From: Paucilactobacillus oligofermentans DSM 15707 = LMG 22743
GTDB lineage: Bacteria > Bacillota > Bacilli > Lactobacillales > Lactobacillaceae
Direction: 5' to 3'
NCBI RefSeq assembly: GCF_001434315.1
Contig: NZ_AZFE01000031.1
Location: 209,861 to 273,860 of the forward strand
DNA: 64,000 bases
The notes beneath the pieces are model-generated. The model saw only the letters and a list, made by a program, of their open reading frames with translations. It did not search any database and was not told the origin of the DNA. Position numbers and translations under genes: made by a program. This document shows positions 36,703 through 45,749 of this stretch, one piece after another; positions within the stretch are counted from its first letter, which is position 1; every line of letters starts with the position of its first letter.

Positions 36703-36731
36703 ATTATACGAGATTTGTCACATGACACCAA
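36703..36731 (-). promoter_or_regulatory. Predicted promoter of potABCD
   Basis: TTGGTG (36726-36731), 17-base spacer and perfect TATAAT (36703-36708) on the minus strand, about 70 bases before the potA TTG. The divergent pepX start is nearby; no clear plus-strand promoter was seen in the same gap. Confidence 0.6.
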
Positions 36732-36758
36732 TACTTTCACTCAATTTTAGGAGCTATT

Positions 36759-39191
36759 ATGAAAAATAATCAATTTGCCATTATTGACCGTACCCATGAC
36801 CAAAAAATTGCCGAGCTTACCACTATCGGCTTCTTAACTACCCAGCCAATTACAACGGCTACTAGCTTATGGTACCAACTTTTAACATATTCATTTCCAG
36901 AAACAAATGATCCAGCCGCTATTCAAACTGCCTTAACAAACATTTTAGCCACACCAACCCAAAATTTATTATCATACATCCAAGACGATAAACCCATTAC
37001 CACCGATGTCTTTTATTTAGTAGCTTTACAATTACTTCAATTTGAAGCAGGCCTTGATTTTGATTTGCTCCACCCACTTACAGCAATCAAAAAAATCCAA
37101 CTTCCTTTTATTGATGAACTCATCTTAGATAAAAACACTTTAATTGATGCGTGGTATTTGCTACTTAATACCCATACCAAAAATGGTCAAACATACCTTG
37201 ATTTACTAACTTCAAGAGGTTTACTAACGCCACTGTATGACTTACCTGCAGCTCAAAAGCCTGTTTTCTTTAATGGAAAAGCACTAGCTGTTTTTAATCC
37301 GGCGACTTTAATCCGTGAAGTTGTCTATGTGGAAGCCCCGCTAGATACCGATAATGATGGTCAGGCTGATTTATTAAAAGTTGAAATTTTACGACCTAGC
37401 GAGACCAATGATAGTTTGCAAGTCCCCACAATTTATACGGCTAGTCCTTATAATCAAGGTACTAATGATCACTGGGGTGAGCATATCACTCATGATGTTA
37501 CGGTACCCATTAAACATAAATCATCACAACCTGAGATATCAGGCGAACAACCATTCAACAATCACTTCACCACTAAAATTTCAACGAGTGAAACAAAATA
37601 CGCGACTGAATCATTTAGTCGGGAAGCCTCTTATACCCTCAACGATTATTTGGCCGTTCGTGGTTTTGCGGTTGCCTATGCCGCTGGGATTGGAACCAAA
37701 GATTCAGATGGAATTCAAACTTGTGGCTCTCCAGAGCAAACCATTGCTACCATTGCGGTGATTGAATGGTTAACGGGTAAACGAAAGGCCTATACAACTC
37801 GTACGGGAACCACTGAAATTAAAGCTTGGTGGTCAAATGGTAAAGCAGCCATGACTGGTCGTTCTTATTTGGGAACTTTAGCTACAGCCGCTGCAACAAC
37901 GGGTGTCGAAGGACTTGAAGCAATTGTCAGCGAAGCCGCCATCTCTAGTTGGTATGATTACTACCGCGAAAATGGTTTAGTAATGGCACCCCATGGATTT
38001 CAAGGTGAAGATGCTGATGTTCTAGCGGCTGAAACCTTTAGTCGCACTATAAATCTCGCGGAATATCAAAATATTCGGGACTATTTTGATAACTATTTAA
38101 CTACCCTTCAAACCTCAATGGATCGAATTACCGGTAACTATAATGGCTTTTGGGCAGCTAGAAACTACCGGCCTAATATCAAAAATATCAAAGCTGATAT
38201 CATGATGGTCCATGGTTTAAATGACTGGAACGTTAAACCCAATCAAGTCAAAGCACTTTGGGATGAACTAGCCGATGTCGACGTTGAACGAAAACTAATT
38301 TTACATCAAGGTGAACATATTTATATCAACGCTTTCCGTTCAATTGATTACACCGATATGATTAATTTATGGCTGTCTAATAAACTCTATAATTTAGCTA
38401 ATACCGCTGAACAATTACCAGCTATCATTGCTCAAGATAATGTCACACCTGAAACTTGGCATGAATATCCAGATTGGAATTCAGATAATCAGGCTGAATT
38501 TTTCTTAAACGACCAAAACAATCTGGCAACTGACCGGAATCAAAATTCAAGTTTCGTTTCATTTACTGATACATCTACTCCTGCCGAATTCAAAAAATTT
38601 AAACAGGAACCAAAAAAATGGCAAGCAGCTTTAATGCAACCAAACGATCTGCTTCAACAAGCTAATCCCACTAAATTACAATTCATGTCGCTTCCGATTA
38701 CTGAAGATTTATTATTACGTGGTACACCGACTGTGAAGTTATCAGTTTCATCTTCAAATGATCATGGTTTAATCAGTGCCGAATTAATTGATTTTGGTAT
38801 TCAAAAGCGTTTCAATATTAGCCCCACAATTATACAAAAAAAGGGTCTTCCACTTGGTCATCACTGGCGTGAAGATGACTTACGTGAATTTACCCTTTCA
38901 GCAAATGAGACTAATAGTAAAATGATTTCTTTTGGTCACATTAATTTACAAAATCAAGTTTCTGCAGCGCACGTCAACGAATTAACGCCCAACCAGTTCA
39001 TTGATATTGAATTTAATTTACAACCGATTTTTCATCATTTACCAGCTAATCATCAAGTTGGTCTAATTATTTATGGTACTGATTTTGCAATGACTCAAAT
39101 TGATAACTCAGAAGGTATTAAATATACAATTAATACTACTGAATCATCATTGATTATTCCAAGTCTTGCCCCATATTCAACGGAATCTTAA
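36759..39191 (+). CDS. pepX: Xaa-Pro dipeptidyl-peptidase
   Basis: 810 aa with TAGGAG 5 bases before the ATG. S15 family serine peptidase that removes X-Pro dipeptides from the N terminus of peptides in the cytoplasm. A helical N-terminal domain (~1-150) is followed by the alpha/beta hydrolase. The catalytic Ser is in TGRSYLGTLA at about 369, Asp in VHGLNDWN at 489 and His in HQGEHIYINA near 520. A C-terminal jelly-roll domain ends the protein. Length fits LAB PepX. Its last 38 bases overlap the 3' end of bioY on the other strand. Confidence 0.95.
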   Translation: MKNNQFAIIDRTHDQKIAELTTIGFLTTQPITTATSLWYQLLTYSFPETNDPAAIQTALTNILATPTQNLLSYIQDDKPITTDVFYLVALQLLQFEAGLDFDLLHPLTAIKKIQLPFIDELILDKNTLIDAWYLLLNTHTKNGQTYLDLLTSRGLLTPLYDLPAAQKPVFFNGKALAVFNPATLIREVVYVEAPLDTDNDGQADLLKVEILRPSETNDSLQVPTIYTASPYNQGTNDHWGEHITHDVTVPIKHKSSQPEISGEQPFNNHFTTKISTSETKYATESFSREASYTLNDYLAVRGFAVAYAAGIGTKDSDGIQTCGSPEQTIATIAVIEWLTGKRKAYTTRTGTTEIKAWWSNGKAAMTGRSYLGTLATAAATTGVEGLEAIVSEAAISSWYDYYRENGLVMAPHGFQGEDADVLAAETFSRTINLAEYQNIRDYFDNYLTTLQTSMDRITGNYNGFWAARNYRPNIKNIKADIMMVHGLNDWNVKPNQVKALWDELADVDVERKLILHQGEHIYINAFRSIDYTDMINLWLSNKLYNLANTAEQLPAIIAQDNVTPETWHEYPDWNSDNQAEFFLNDQNNLATDRNQNSSFVSFTDTSTPAEFKKFKQEPKKWQAALMQPNDLLQQANPTKLQFMSLPITEDLLLRGTPTVKLSVSSSNDHGLISAELIDFGIQKRFNISPTIIQKKGLPLGHHWREDDLREFTLSANETNSKMISFGHINLQNQVSAAHVNELTPNQFIDIEFNLQPIFHHLPANHQVGLIIYGTDFAMTQIDNSEGIKYTINTTESSLIIPSLAPYSTES

Positions 39192-39702
39192 TTTTACTAA
39201 GGACTGCCTTGGCAACTACACTGGCTAAAACCGCTTTAATAACAGCTGGAATTAAAAATGGTACTACTCCCGCAATCATTGCTGCCGGCCATGGCATTTG
39301 ATTAAATGTTTTTAACCAGATTGTTCCTAATAATAATTGAACTAAGGCCCCCATTAAATTACCGGCAACTAAGTAAAATAATGTATTCTTATGACGCATT
39401 GCGATTACAATCCACGCTTGAACGAAGAAGGCCAAGATATAACCACCAGTTGGGCCAAAAACGATCCCAATTCCACTAGTCCCACTGGCAAAAACTGGGA
39501 TGCCAATTAACCCTAGTAAAACATAACCAAGCAAGGTCCAATTAGCGATTCGATAATCAACCAATGATGCCAATAATCCAACCGCAAAAGTTTGCCCAGT
39601 TAATGGAACTAATGGTAATGGAATCACTACTTGTGAACAAAGTGCCAAAAAAATCACTAATTCAGCTGACCAAATTAAACCTCTTAATTTCCGTTTATCC
39701 AT
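39154..39702 (-). CDS. bioY: Biotin ECF transporter substrate-specific component BioY
   Basis: 182 aa, about six helices, with the BioY pattern IPLPLVPLTGQTFAVGL near residue 28 and GPTGGYILAF near 85. It binds biotin and works with the shared ECF energising module (EcfA, EcfA' and EcfT), whose genes are not in the window. Its start overlaps the birA stop by 8 bases, and its 3' end overlaps pepX by 38 bases. Confidence 0.92.
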   Translation of the reverse strand: MDKRKLRGLIWSAELVIFLALCSQVVIPLPLVPLTGQTFAVGLLASLVDYRIANWTLLGYVLLGLIGIPVFASGTSGIGIVFGPTGGYILAFFVQAWIVIAMRHKNTLFYLVAGNLMGALVQLLLGTIWLKTFNQMPWPAAMIAGVVPFLIPAVIKAVLASVVAKAVLSKIKIPLNMGQDLE

Positions 39703-40669
39703 GGTAATTACCCTCTTGCAAATTTAACTTAGTAATTTCACCCGCATCAACCGTAATCGTTTCTGAGTCCGTCTTTAATATCAATGCACCATCATCATTA
39801 ATCGTTTCAACAAGACCAGTTAAAATACGATTACCAATTTTGACTTCAACTTGCTTTCCGATTACTATGCTTCGAATTCGATATTCTTCCATTAAGTTAC
39901 CTGATTCAAACGTTAATAACATTTTCTCAAAAGCTTCAATAATTTCACTGGCAACCTGATTTCGATCAAGTTGCTTTTTTTGTTTAATTAATGCGCCAAC
40001 TTTAGGTTTCAAACTTTCATCGAGTAAATCATTTTCCATTAGGTTAATCCCAATTCCAACTACAACATCTGCAATCGTTCCCGTTTCAAAATCAGTGACG
40101 GCTTCTGATAAAATCCCAGTAACCTTATGATCATTAACAATCAAATCATTAACCCATTTAATTGAAACTTTAACGTTAAATAGTTTCTCTAATGTTTGCG
40201 CAACAACAACTGCGGTGGCAGTTGTCATTCGTCCTGGATTAATTTGCTTTGTGAGCGGTAATAAAAAACTTAGATAAATTCCCGTTTCACTTGGTGAAAA
40301 AAAGTCCCGTCCAAAGCGGCCATAACCGTCAGTCTGTTCATTCGCAATAATGACAATTTTTTCGCCCTGGTTGGAGGCTGCTAATTGCTTAGCTTGAATA
40401 TTGGTTGAATTAACTTGGTCATATACCTTTACTTGCCAATTAGAACTAATTGTCGCTTCAATAATCGCCCGGCTCAACATTCCGCCACGCGCATAGCGAT
40501 AACCTTTTCCAGATTGACTCTCAATCTTTTGACCATTATTTTGCAATTGCTGAATTGCTTTCCAGATTGCCGTTCTCGAAACTTCAAGTTGCTTAACCAG
40601 TTCGGAACTAGTCACCCATTGATTAGCATTTTCATTTAGATAAGCTAATACTGTTGATTTTGTATTCAT
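39695..40669 (-). CDS. birA: Bifunctional biotin ligase / biotin operon repressor
   Basis: 324 aa with GGAG 6 bases before the ATG. N-terminal helix-turn-helix (about 15-45, VTSSELVKQLEVSRTAIWKAI) marks the regulatory class. The ligase core has GYGRFGRDFFSP (biotinoyl-AMP loop), IKWVNDLIVND and GIGINL. A small C-terminal SH3-like domain follows. It attaches biotin to acceptor proteins and represses biotin genes. An operator of the BirA type lies directly in front of it, so birA-bioY is probably self-regulated. Confidence 0.94.
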   Translation of the reverse strand: MNTKSTVLAYLNENANQWVTSSELVKQLEVSRTAIWKAIQQLQNNGQKIESQSGKGYRYARGGMLSRAIIEATISSNWQVKVYDQVNSTNIQAKQLAASNQGEKIVIIANEQTDGYGRFGRDFFSPSETGIYLSFLLPLTKQINPGRMTTATAVVVAQTLEKLFNVKVSIKWVNDLIVNDHKVTGILSEAVTDFETGTIADVVVGIGINLMENDLLDESLKPKVGALIKQKKQLDRNQVASEIIEAFEKMLLTFESGNLMEEYRIRSIVIGKQVEVKIGNRILTGLVETINDDGALILKTDSETITVDAGEITKLNLQEGNYHG

Positions 40670-40679
40670 TCTATTCTCC

Positions 40680-40706
40680 GTTAACCATATTTTTATTAAG
40701 GTTAAC
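40680..40706. promoter_or_regulatory. BirA operator upstream of birA-bioY
   Basis: Perfect inverted repeat GTTAACC (40680-40686), 13-base spacer, GGTTAAC (40700-40706). It matches the TTAACC...GGTTAA pattern of BirA operators in Firmicutes and ends 11 bases before the birA start codon, within the ribosome-site side of its leader. Confidence 0.75.
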
Positions 40707-40720
40707 AGGTTGATAGGTAA

Positions 40721-40750
40721 TTGGCAATCTTTTTTTAAATGCGCTACACT
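40721..40750 (+). promoter_or_regulatory. Predicted promoter of the proline iminopeptidase gene
   Basis: TTGGCA (40721-40726), 18-base spacer and TACACT (40745-40750), about 33 bases before the ATG. Confidence 0.5.
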
Positions 40751-40783
40751 AGTTTCATCAATATTAGGAAAAGGTGATTATTT

Positions 40784-41695
40784 ATGAAGCAAGGGACAAC
40801 AATTTTAACATTAGATAACGGATACCATTTATGGACAAATACTCAAGGAACAGGTGATATTCATCTCTTGGCTCTTCATGGCGGACCTGGTGGAACTCAT
40901 GAATACTGGGAAGACACTGCCAAACAATTAAAAGCTCAAGGACTTGACGTAACTGTTCATACGTATGATCAACTTGGTTCATTTTATTCCGACCAACCAG
41001 ATTACTCAGACAAAGCTATTGCTGATAAATATTTAACCTACGATTATTTTTTAGATGAAGTTGAAGAAGTCCGTACCAAGTTAGGTATCGATCAATTTTA
41101 CTTAATCGGTCAAAGCTGGGGTGGCGCTCTAGTTCAAATGTATGCTTTGAAATACGGCGAACATTTAAAAGGTGCTATCATTTCATCAATGACTGATAAC
41201 ATTGACGAATACGTTGTTAATATTAACAAGGTCCGTGAAGATGCACTTTCTGCTGAAGCGGTTGCTTATATGAAGGAATGTGAAGCTAAAAATGATTATG
41301 ATAATGATCGTTACCAAGGTTATGTCGACATTTTAAACGAAGGTTACGTTGATCGTAAACAACCAGCCGCTATTTCTCATTTAGCAAGTACAATGGCCAC
41401 TGATGTTTATGGTGTCTTCCAAGGTGATAACGAATTCGTTGTTACTGGTAAGTTAAAAGAATGGGATGTGCGTGATCAAATTAAAAATATCACGGTGCCT
41501 ACATTAGTTACTTTCGGTGAACATGAAACTATGCCGATTGCTACCGCTAAACGAATGGCCGAACAAATTCCTCATGCCCGTTTAGCAACTACACCCAATG
41601 GTGGACATCATCACATGATCGATAACGCACCAGTTTACTATGATCACCTAGCAACTTTCATGCGTGATGTTGAAGCTAATAATTTTAACGATTAA
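40784..41695 (+). CDS. Proline iminopeptidase-family hydrolase
   Basis: 303 aa with AAGGTG 7 bases before the ATG. Alpha/beta hydrolase, S33 family: oxyanion motif HGGPGG at 32-37, nucleophile GQSWGG with Ser111, and His in GGHHHM near the C terminus. The position of the usual catalytic Asp reads FGEHETMP, with Glu where other members have Asp; this variant is noted rather than treated as damage. It releases N-terminal proline from peptides and complements PepX. Its own terminator follows. Confidence 0.86.
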   Translation: MKQGTTILTLDNGYHLWTNTQGTGDIHLLALHGGPGGTHEYWEDTAKQLKAQGLDVTVHTYDQLGSFYSDQPDYSDKAIADKYLTYDYFLDEVEEVRTKLGIDQFYLIGQSWGGALVQMYALKYGEHLKGAIISSMTDNIDEYVVNINKVREDALSAEAVAYMKECEAKNDYDNDRYQGYVDILNEGYVDRKQPAAISHLASTMATDVYGVFQGDNEFVVTGKLKEWDVRDQIKNITVPTLVTFGEHETMPIATAKRMAEQIPHARLATTPNGGHHHMIDNAPVYYDHLATFMRDVEANNFND

Positions 41696-41740
41696 TCAGT
41701 TTTCATTTAAAAAGCATCAAAATAAATCGAATAATTCACA

Positions 41741-41770
41741 AAAGAATCTCATTTTTGAGATTCTTTTTTT
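41741..41770 (+). terminator. Terminator after the iminopeptidase gene
   Basis: Stem AAAGAATCTCA / TGAGATTCTTT with a TTTT loop, followed by a T run. Confidence 0.85.
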
Positions 41771-41778
41771 GCAATTTA

Positions 41779-41823
41779 TGAAACACTTTGAGATAATTGT
41801 CTCATTATGAAACAATCGTTTTA
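41779..41823. promoter_or_regulatory. Operator-like repeats upstream of tetR-yhgE
   Basis: Two direct TGAAACA copies (41779-41785 and 41808-41814) flank the inverted repeat TGAGATAATTGTCTCA (41789-41804), and an inverted TGTTTCA occurs at 41871-41877. The second copy extends to TGAAACAATCGTTTTA. This is a plausible binding region for the TetR regulator encoded next. Confidence 0.45.
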
Positions 41824-41913
41824 TTTTGAACCTTTTGTTTTAGAATCAGACAGTATATGATGATTCATGTTGTTTCAGTTCTATTCTTTGCATTAGTCTT
41901 ATGGAGGAAAATC

Positions 41914-42447
41914 ATGAAAGCGAACCGAACTACACGAGATTTCGAAAACGCCTTATGGGAAATCCTTGACATAACGCCATTTGCAGAGGTAACCGTGGAT
42001 CAAATATGTAGTGCTGCATTGATTCATCGAAGTAGTTTCTATCGTTATTTTGATGATAAAGTTGATTTATTAAAACAAACTTTATCAACTATGTTACGAA
42101 GAAATTTAAATGCAAGTAGTAATCCTGACTTAGTAGACCAGATTGTCAGTTTTATCATTGATAATCGGACTGCTTTTAGGAATATCTCAATCATCGGTGG
42201 CAATAATAGTATTAACTTAGATTTGTTAACTCTAATTGGAAAAATCATTTTAGAGCGACCTGATTCAGGTACTAATAATCTAATTGATGCTCTCCACCGC
42301 AGTAAGAATCCTGATATGATGTCTTACATCTTGGCAGGGGCGTTAACCGGGGTCTTCGTTTATTGTGACGAGTACAATTATGATATTCCAAGAAAAGATG
42401 TTGTTGAACTCTTCAATAGTGTTATTCAGCATGTAACAACCCATTAA
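41914..42447 (+). CDS. TetR/AcrR family transcriptional regulator
   Basis: 177 aa from the ATG with GGAGG 6 bases upstream; longer in-frame starts lie in the operator region. N-terminal HTH: EVTVDQICSAALIHRSSFYRYFDDK is the classical TetR recognition segment. The C-terminal domain resembles regulators paired with YhgE proteins in LAB. The next gene begins 29 bases after it, so the two form an operon and the regulator likely represses it. Confidence 0.86.
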   Translation: MKANRTTRDFENALWEILDITPFAEVTVDQICSAALIHRSSFYRYFDDKVDLLKQTLSTMLRRNLNASSNPDLVDQIVSFIIDNRTAFRNISIIGGNNSINLDLLTLIGKIILERPDSGTNNLIDALHRSKNPDMMSYILAGALTGVFVYCDEYNYDIPRKDVVELFNSVIQHVTTH

Positions 42448-42476
42448 TTTTAGAATTAGGTATGGAGGAAAGTTTT

Positions 42477-44945
42477 ATGTGGGAAATGATTAAAAATGAG
42501 TTTAAATTTATCGGTAAAAATCGATTAATTGCTTTGTCGGTTTTTGCGATTTGTTTTATTCCATTATTGTATAGTGTGTTCTTCCTAAAATCAGTTTGGG
42601 ATCCATATGGTGATACTCAAAATTTACCAATCGCGGTCGTTAATAAAGACCAAGCGGTTAAGTATAATGGAAAAACTTTACAAGTTGGTGACGATACCGT
42701 TACTAAATTAAAGAAAAACGACTCATTGGGTTGGCGATTTGTTTCAGCCCAAAAAGCTAAGGAAGGCCTTAAGGATCGTAAATACTATACAGTTGTTACA
42801 ATCCCAAAGAACTTTTCTAAAAATGCAGCTAGTGTTTTAGATTCACACCCTAAAAAAATGAATCTAACCTATGAAACCAATGATTCATTAAACTATATTG
42901 GTGAAGTTATTAGTAGCGTGGGAGTAACGACCCTTGATAAGTCAATCAGAACTGCCGTTACTAACGCCTATGCCAGCACCATGCTCAGCGAAGTTAAAAC
43001 TATGGGTAAAGGTATGAAAACTGCGGCTACTGGTGCCGTTCAATTGGATGATGGTTTAGTAACGATGACTGATGGTGTTAAGCAATACACAATCGCCGTT
43101 TCTCAAGTTAACGATGGTGTGCAAACACTTAAAACTTCTGTTACACCGTTATCTTCAGCCGCTTCACAATTAGCTACTGGATCTAACAGTCTTACTTCCG
43201 GTTTAAGTCAATACACTGCTGGAGTTTCTTCAGCTAATTCAGGAGCTGGTCAATTAGCAGCTGGTACTAGTACTTTAAATAGTACGGTTACTAGTTCAAT
43301 GAGTGCCCTTACTAGTTCAAGTTTGTTTACTACATTAAATAGTACTAATTTAAATAAGATACAAACTGAAGGAACTGATATTGCAAATACGCTTAACAGT
43401 CCAGATACCCAAAATGCATTTGCACTATTAACAAGTAATGATACACAAAATGCTTTGGCAAAACTTTCTAGTTTAGCTTCAAGCATGTCAGGTATGCAAA
43501 GTGAGTTGACTGCTGTCAACACTGCATTAACTCAGTATCTAACTAAAATTGGTGCTAACTCAACAACTTCTGCCCAAGATGCTGCAGCGGTATTACAAGC
43601 TAATCCAAACTTAGATGCTGATTCACAAGCTAAGCTACAAGAAATTGTCACTTTACAAAAGGACAATGGTACTCAAATTACAAAAGTTCAAGGAACGATG
43701 ACTGCTCTAAACACAGAGTTATCTGGTGTAACAACTACTGTAAATGAAATCAGTCCTCAATTAACTAAACTTCAAGCATTGCAATCTCAACTTCCCCAAT
43801 TGCAGAAAACATTGACTGAAGCCAAATCATTAATGACTGACATTACCCCAATTATGTCAGCACTCAATGATCCAACTACCCAAGCAACACTTAACAGTCT
43901 ACCAACTCAAATTACTCAATTACAAACCGGTATCAGTACACTTAATAACGGTGCACAACAATTATATGCTGGTACAACTACCCTCAATAACAACTCAAGT
44001 ACTTTAAATTCAGGTGCTAACACATTATCAACGGCACTTGGCCAATTAAATACTCAAGTACCAACGCTAGTTTCTGGTGTTAATCAATTAGCTGATGGTA
44101 CAAGTACCTTAAATGGTAAGTCAGCTGAACTAGTCAGCGGTGCTGATAAACTTAGTTCTGGTTCAGGAACACTAGCTAAAGCTCTTAAGTCAGGTAGCGA
44201 TACCGTTAATGGTATTCATACTTCAAAGAGTACCGCTAAGATGTTTGCTGATCCTACGAAACTAACTAACAAAAAGTACAGTACTGTTCCTAATTATGGA
44301 CATGCTTTAGCTCCTTATGTACTCTCAGTTGCCTTATATGTTGGTGCAATCGTCTTCAACTTTGCCTTCCCAATTCGGAAAGTTGCAATGCGTGGCAAAT
44401 CAGCAACCGCTTGGTTTACAAGTAAGGTTGCCATTGGTGCCTTTGTTGCCATTGCTTCAGCCGTAATTGAAGCAACCTTGATTATCGCCTTTGGATTAAA
44501 CGTTGATCATATCGGAACGTTCTATCTAACCACAACGATTTTCTCACTAACATCGATGTATCTAGTCATGTTCTTAGCAATGGCCTTTGATAACCCTGGT
44601 CGTTTAGTTTCAATGGTTATCTTGATGCTACAACTTGGTGGATCTGGTGGTACCTTCCCAATGGAAGTTACTAACTCCTTCTTCAATGCTATTCATCCAT
44701 ACCTACCAATGACTTACTCAATTCTTGGGTTACGCCAAGCAATCACATCAGGACTTGGAAATGGAATTGTGACACAATCAATTCTTATCTTAATCTTGAT
44801 TGGAATAATCTCACTTGCGCTTCTATGGTTATCAATGTACCTACTTCAACAAAAGTGGCACGCAATGTCATGGAAAGATGGTGAAGACCACGAAGGATCA
44901 TCTGCACTAGATGATAATCAAAAACTACAAGATATTGAAAAATAA
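42477..44945 (+). CDS. YhgE/Pip family membrane protein
   Basis: 822 aa from the ATG with GGAGG 8 bases upstream. One N-terminal helix (about 20-42), then an extracellular ~560-residue region. This contains repeated LxxGxxxLxxG patterns such as QLAAGTSTLN and GAQQLYAGTTTLN that form coiled coils. Five C-terminal helices of the ABC2-membrane type (~625-795) follow. Lactococcal Pip of this family is a phage infection protein, and other members are linked to export or to ESX/type VII secretion accessory roles. The cellular role here is unknown. Controlled together with the upstream TetR regulator. Confidence 0.87.
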   Translation: MWEMIKNEFKFIGKNRLIALSVFAICFIPLLYSVFFLKSVWDPYGDTQNLPIAVVNKDQAVKYNGKTLQVGDDTVTKLKKNDSLGWRFVSAQKAKEGLKDRKYYTVVTIPKNFSKNAASVLDSHPKKMNLTYETNDSLNYIGEVISSVGVTTLDKSIRTAVTNAYASTMLSEVKTMGKGMKTAATGAVQLDDGLVTMTDGVKQYTIAVSQVNDGVQTLKTSVTPLSSAASQLATGSNSLTSGLSQYTAGVSSANSGAGQLAAGTSTLNSTVTSSMSALTSSSLFTTLNSTNLNKIQTEGTDIANTLNSPDTQNAFALLTSNDTQNALAKLSSLASSMSGMQSELTAVNTALTQYLTKIGANSTTSAQDAAAVLQANPNLDADSQAKLQEIVTLQKDNGTQITKVQGTMTALNTELSGVTTTVNEISPQLTKLQALQSQLPQLQKTLTEAKSLMTDITPIMSALNDPTTQATLNSLPTQITQLQTGISTLNNGAQQLYAGTTTLNNNSSTLNSGANTLSTALGQLNTQVPTLVSGVNQLADGTSTLNGKSAELVSGADKLSSGSGTLAKALKSGSDTVNGIHTSKSTAKMFADPTKLTNKKYSTVPNYGHALAPYVLSVALYVGAIVFNFAFPIRKVAMRGKSATAWFTSKVAIGAFVAIASAVIEATLIIAFGLNVDHIGTFYLTTTIFSLTSMYLVMFLAMAFDNPGRLVSMVILMLQLGGSGGTFPMEVTNSFFNAIHPYLPMTYSILGLRQAITSGLGNGIVTQSILILILIGIISLALLWLSMYLLQQKWHAMSWKDGEDHEGSSALDDNQKLQDIEK

Positions 44946-44955
44946 TTACTAAATT

Positions 44956-44991
44956 AAAATGGATATCTCATTAACGAGATATCCATTTTTT
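44956..44991 (+). terminator. Terminator after the YhgE gene
   Basis: Stem AAAATGGATATCTC / GAGATATCCATTTT with a 6-base loop, followed by T. Confidence 0.85.
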
Positions 44992-45014
44992 GTTTATAAA
45001 CCCTTAGTAAACAG

Positions 45015-45042
45015 TTGCTGATCTGGTTATTTCTGTTATTAT
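45015..45042 (+). promoter_or_regulatory. Predicted promoter of the HAD phosphatase gene
   Basis: TTGCTG (45015-45020), 16-base spacer and TATTAT (45037-45042), about 33 bases before the ATG. Confidence 0.5.
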
Positions 45043-45075
45043 TAAGGTAATCAAATACTGATAGGAGAACCTCAC

Positions 45076-45702
45076 ATGAAAAATTTCATCTTTGATCTTG
45101 ACGGTACATTAATTGATACAATGGATATGTATATGATTCCCATGCAAACGGTTTTAGCTAACCATGGCATCAATTTAACCCATGAAGAAACAAAACCATT
45201 TTTTGGAATCACCGCTGCCGATGCACTAAGTCAAATTGGTGTACCAGAAAAAGATCGTCAGGCAATTGAAGATGAATGGTATCAAGTGGTCTATCAACAA
45301 CACGTTGACATCCATACCTTTGCAGGTGTTGATGATACTTTAGCTAAACTTACCCAAGCAGCTGAAGTAAAATTAATTGTCGCTACTTCTAAAGTTCGCG
45401 ATGAATATGAAACTGAATTCATCCCCAAATTTGAAATTGCCAAATACTTCAGTGGTGCAGTTACTGCTTCAGATACTAAATTACACAAACCCAATCCAGA
45501 TCCAATTTTAGCTGGAATTAAGCTTGGTAATAACGTTCCGGCTGATTCAGTCTATGTTGGTGATACTATCAATGATATGACGGCTGCTCATGCAGCTGGC
45601 ATTAAATTTGCGGGGGCAATGTGGGGTGCCGCAATGCCCGAAAAACTAGCCGAAGCTGACTACCAACTACAACATCCATCCGATCTATTAAAACTAATTT
45701 AA
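45076..45702 (+). CDS. HAD family hydrolase (phosphoglycolate phosphatase-like)
   Basis: 208 aa with AGGAG 8 bases before the ATG. HAD motif I FDLDGTLIDT with the nucleophile Asp, motif II TSK, motif III Lys in KLHKPNPDP and motif IV YVGDTINDM. Cap type C1. Phosphatase of small phosphorylated metabolites; the substrate is not determined. It converges with the ABC-F gene at a shared terminator. Confidence 0.86.
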   Translation: MKNFIFDLDGTLIDTMDMYMIPMQTVLANHGINLTHEETKPFFGITAADALSQIGVPEKDRQAIEDEWYQVVYQQHVDIHTFAGVDDTLAKLTQAAEVKLIVATSKVRDEYETEFIPKFEIAKYFSGAVTASDTKLHKPNPDPILAGIKLGNNVPADSVYVGDTINDMTAAHAAGIKFAGAMWGAAMPEKLAEADYQLQHPSDLLKLI

Positions 45703-45715
45703 TCATCAACCAACA

Positions 45716-45749
45716 AAAAGCCACTCAATAATTGAGTGGCTTTATTTTT
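45716..45749. terminator. Bidirectional terminator between the HAD and ABC-F genes
   Basis: Stem AAAGCCACTCAA / TTGAGTGGCTTT with a 3-base loop, with T-rich tracts on both strands. It abuts the ABC-F stop codon. Confidence 0.82.
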
